From contig CAZCXH010000202.1 in the NCBI GenBank assembly GCA_964502525.1, positions 1 through 7,843 of the forward strand: a stretch of DNA of 7,843 nucleotides, read 5' to 3'. Position 1 is the first letter of the stretch, and the number at the start of each line of letters is the position of its first letter. The stretch comes from DATLYB01 sp964502525. Lineage in GTDB: Bacteria; Bacteroidota; Bacteroidia; Chitinophagales; CAIOSU01. Shown one piece after another: positions 6,140 through 7,843 of the stretch. A program made the translations under genes and the position numbers. The notes below the pieces were generated by a model. The model saw nothing but the letters and a program-made list of their open reading frames with translations, was not told the DNA's origin and did no database searches.

Positions 6140-7588
6140 TCATTTAAGGAGATTCCAAACCTTTTTATTCTCCGCCAGTTCATCTTTATTGGGCAGCCGG
6201 TTGTTGCGGCAGATGAAGCGGAAAAGCCGGGCGGAGCCGGTTTCCTCCCTTTCCAGTGTTTTCAAATTCACGCGGTACAGCCCGAATTTGGGACCAAACC
6301 CCTGGTTCCATTCCCAGTTGTCCGTCAGGCTCCAATACGTGAAGCCGATGATGCGGCAATTTTCCCGCAATGCTTCGCGCAGCCAGGCGAGATGCTGCAG
6401 GATGAATGCGGGGCGTTTTGAATCATTGGCATCGGCAATCCCCGATTCGGTGATAAACAGCGGGATATCGGGAAATTTTTCGGTGAGCAGCCGGCAGAAA
6501 TAATGCAGCCCTTCAGGATAGATTTCCCAATTCATGTCTGAAACTGGTGCGCGAGGATGCGGCTTCCGGCTGATGAATCCCTTTGCAAAAAAGTCAAGCG
6601 ACACGATTTCTCTCGCGTAATAATTCACCCCGATGAAATCAAGCGTACCCTTCACCTGCGGATCAAACTCACGGACGCGATTCACCAATGGAATTCCAAA
6701 ATCCAGATACCCGGTATGCAACGCGCGCAGCATATCGAGGTTGAACAGACGGTGAATTTTCCTTGCAATCCAGCAGTCAATGAAAATTCCCTGCGCATCA
6801 AATTTCTGGAAGAAATAAATCTGCCCAACCTGCGGTTCGCGGTGTTGCGGATGCCCTGCCTGCCGCTTGATAATGTGATAAGCTCTTGCGTGCGCCTGGA
6901 TCAGTGTGCGGTAAACCTGTATAGCCAGCTTTAGGTTTTTGCGTGCCGGGGGAATTTCATCAGAGCCATAACCGAGCAGGGCATATATCTGCGCGTCAAT
7001 CATCGTGCTCCAGTAGTGGGCATATTTGCCAAAGCGCTGGCTGACGCGTGAAACAAGCTGTTCCCATGATTGCATCAATTGCGGATTAGCCCAGCCGCCT
7101 TTTTTTGCAGCCCATAGCGGCAGCGTGAAATGCCAGATGTTCAGGATGACCGTGAAATTTTTCTGTTGAAGCGACTGCAGTATTTTTTCATAATGAAGAA
7201 ATGCCGCTTCGTCATATTCGCCTTCGCGCGGCTCCAAGCGGCTCCACTCCAGTCCGATGCGATGCGCGTTTTGAAAACCCGACTGCGCCCGCTTAAAATC
7301 TTCCTCATAGCGGTGATAAAAATCCACGCTGCTGCCGCAGACTTCTCCATTTGCGATAGGCGTGGGTTGCCGCTGTTCCCATGCGTGCCAGTCGTTGTTG
7401 AAATTATTTCCCTCATGCTGGTAAGCATCTTCGCCTGTTGCCCAGAGAAATTCAGCGGGAAATTGCTGTCCGTCAATTTTCAACTCAACAGACGTTGCAA
7501 GCGGATTCAGCAGGCGGATGAATTTGCCGAGTAACCAGCACAGCAAAATCACTGTTGCCAACGTAACCGCTGAATAAAAGGAAATCAC
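6140..7588 (-). CDS. Membrane-anchored glycoside hydrolase family 1 protein with altered acid/base motif (SFR2-like)
   Basis: This is a 482-residue GH1 (beta/alpha)8-barrel protein. Residues about 5-28 ('AVTLATVILLCWLLGKFI') form a membrane segment, so the barrel is tethered. GH1 landmarks are 'FPAEFLWATGEDAYQHEG' (Gln57), 'EWSRLEP' (114-120), 'WHFTLPLWAAKKGGW' (His153), 'LDFIGVNYY' (Asn322, Tyr324), the nucleophile in 'FITESG' (Glu381) and the sugar-pocket 'NWEWNQGFGPKFGL' (424-437). The acid/base motif T-x-N-E-P reads T-M-I-D-A (195-199): Asn and Glu are replaced by Ile197 and Asp198. Family members cleave or transfer beta-linked sugars with retention. Here activity may be reduced, changed or lost. 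The start is GTG 7588; an in-frame TAA lies at 7603-7601 and no ATG occurs before the barrel. AAAGGA lies about 22 bases upstream, too far for a normal ribosome-binding site. The anchor, the 'PxWAAxxGGW' block and 'WEWxxGxGPKFGL' recall plant SFR2, a galactolipid galactosyltransferase. That resemblance is from memory, and the substrate is unknown. Confidence 0.88.
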   Translation of the reverse strand: MISFYSAVTLATVILLCWLLGKFIRLLNPLATSVELKIDGQQFPAEFLWATGEDAYQHEGNNFNNDWHAWEQRQPTPIANGEVCGSSVDFYHRYEEDFKRAQSGFQNAHRIGLEWSRLEPREGEYDEAAFLHYEKILQSLQQKNFTVILNIWHFTLPLWAAKKGGWANPQLMQSWEQLVSRVSQRFGKYAHYWSTMIDAQIYALLGYGSDEIPPARKNLKLAIQVYRTLIQAHARAYHIIKRQAGHPQHREPQVGQIYFFQKFDAQGIFIDCWIARKIHRLFNLDMLRALHTGYLDFGIPLVNRVREFDPQVKGTLDFIGVNYYAREIVSLDFFAKGFISRKPHPRAPVSDMNWEIYPEGLHYFCRLLTEKFPDIPLFITESGIADANDSKRPAFILQHLAWLREALRENCRIIGFTYWSLTDNWEWNQGFGPKFGLYRVNLKTLEREETGSARLFRFICRNNRLPNKDELAENKKVWNLLK

Positions 7589-7843
7589 AGCGCTCGCAAT
7601 TTAAAGGTTTCCTTTACGGAAAAAATTTACCACAGCTTTTGATGTGCCGGGAAGCACGCCATGTGCCAATAATTATTAATGAGGTCAGGAATAGCGCGCA
7701 AACTTGCCTGCTTCAAGCCTTAAGAGACTGTTTAAAATTAGGAATAGAACGCAGATGACGCTGATAAATATGATTTACACGGACGAAAATCTGTGATTAT
7801 CAACTGAGTTCGGAATAAGCAAATTGACAAAAAAGGTCGCCCT
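7589..7843. other. Right-end intergenic region with no gene seen
   Basis: The GH1 promoter should lie here on the minus strand, but I see no TAnnTTTG element. Next to the start, TAAAGG-TTT-CCTTTA (7602-7616) forms a perfect six-pair hairpin in the presumed leader. Further out GTGC (7644-7647) can pair with GCAC (7654-7657), and ATGTGCC occurs twice 19 bases apart (7642-7648, 7661-7667). These could be operator or leader structures, but nothing proves it. The distal part carries a degenerate repeat described separately. Confidence 0.5.
7741..7795. repeat. Degenerate ACGCxGAT-type repeat block
   Basis: ACGCAGAT (7749-7756) is followed after one base by ACGCTGAT (7758-7765), seven of eight bases identical. 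A looser copy, ACACGGAC, lies at 7777-7784. CACGGA (7778-7783) can pair with TCTGTG (7790-7795) through one G-T pair. From memory, 'GAACGCGGATGACGCGGAT'-like strings are a frequent dispersed intergenic repeat in Bacteroidota and relatives. This looks like a worn copy of one. Confidence 0.5.

Noticed and set aside
7602..7616. Leader hairpin TAAAGG-TTT-CCTTTA as a riboswitch or as a ribosome-binding site lock for GH1
   Set aside because: It is too small for a riboswitch, and the AAAGGA it contains is about 22 bases from the GTG start.
5842..7684. 11-base direct repeat TATTAATGAGG at 5842-5852 and 7674-7684, bracketing the GH1 gene like a target duplication
   Set aside because: Several 11-base repeats are expected by chance in a sequence this long, and there are no terminal inverted repeats or transposase.
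1..7843. CRISPR arrays, tRNA or rRNA genes, insertion sequences, phage or defence genes
   Set aside because: I found no regularly spaced repeats, cloverleaf, transposase motif or defence-domain signature on either strand.

Overview
The window looks like a piece of a Bacteroidota chromosome. The best sign is the C-terminal domain of the secreted beta-helix protein (1268-3313). It has the YPNP-type opening and the 'GLYLLQV...YYQKIIKQ' ending typical of cargo of the type IX secretion system (T9SS), which is confined to that phylum. The ProC sequence and the AT-rich start regions without Shine-Dalgarno sites fit the same origin. I place it no lower than phylum.

Layout, left to right. (1) A two-gene minus-strand operon (1192 to 102) encodes a DUF1214 protein and a DUF1254 protein, each with an N-terminal membrane segment. 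They overlap by one base (TAATG). (2) Diverging from it is a large exported pectate-lyase-like beta-helix protein with three exact-length 23-residue Cys-rich repeats and a T9SS sorting domain. (3) Next, on the plus strand, is proC (pyrroline-5-carboxylate reductase, last step of proline synthesis). A palindromic REP-like hairpin lies between it and the beta-helix gene. (4) Converging on proC is an exported tetratricopeptide-like protein of unknown role (5593 to 4262). The 71-base gap between the two 3' ends holds nested hairpins that could terminate both. (5) A 546-base gap (5594-6139) has no supportable gene but carries heptamer repeats, inverted repeats and possible coding debris. (6) A membrane-anchored glycoside hydrolase family 1 (GH1) protein lies on the minus strand (7588 to 6140). 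(7) The right end (7589-7843) has no gene and carries a degenerate repeat.

The genes do not form an evident pathway: proC is housekeeping and the others are cell-envelope or secreted proteins of separate kinds. I see no CRISPR array, tRNA, rRNA, transposase, phage gene or defence system. The most notable observation is in the GH1 protein. The strongly conserved 'NEP' acid/base motif reads 'IDA', while the nucleophile and most of the sugar-binding pocket are kept. The protein also has an N-terminal membrane anchor and resembles, from memory, the plant galactolipid-remodelling enzyme SFR2. The second theme is that several intergenic gaps contain repeat-like sequence that a genome-wide search could classify.
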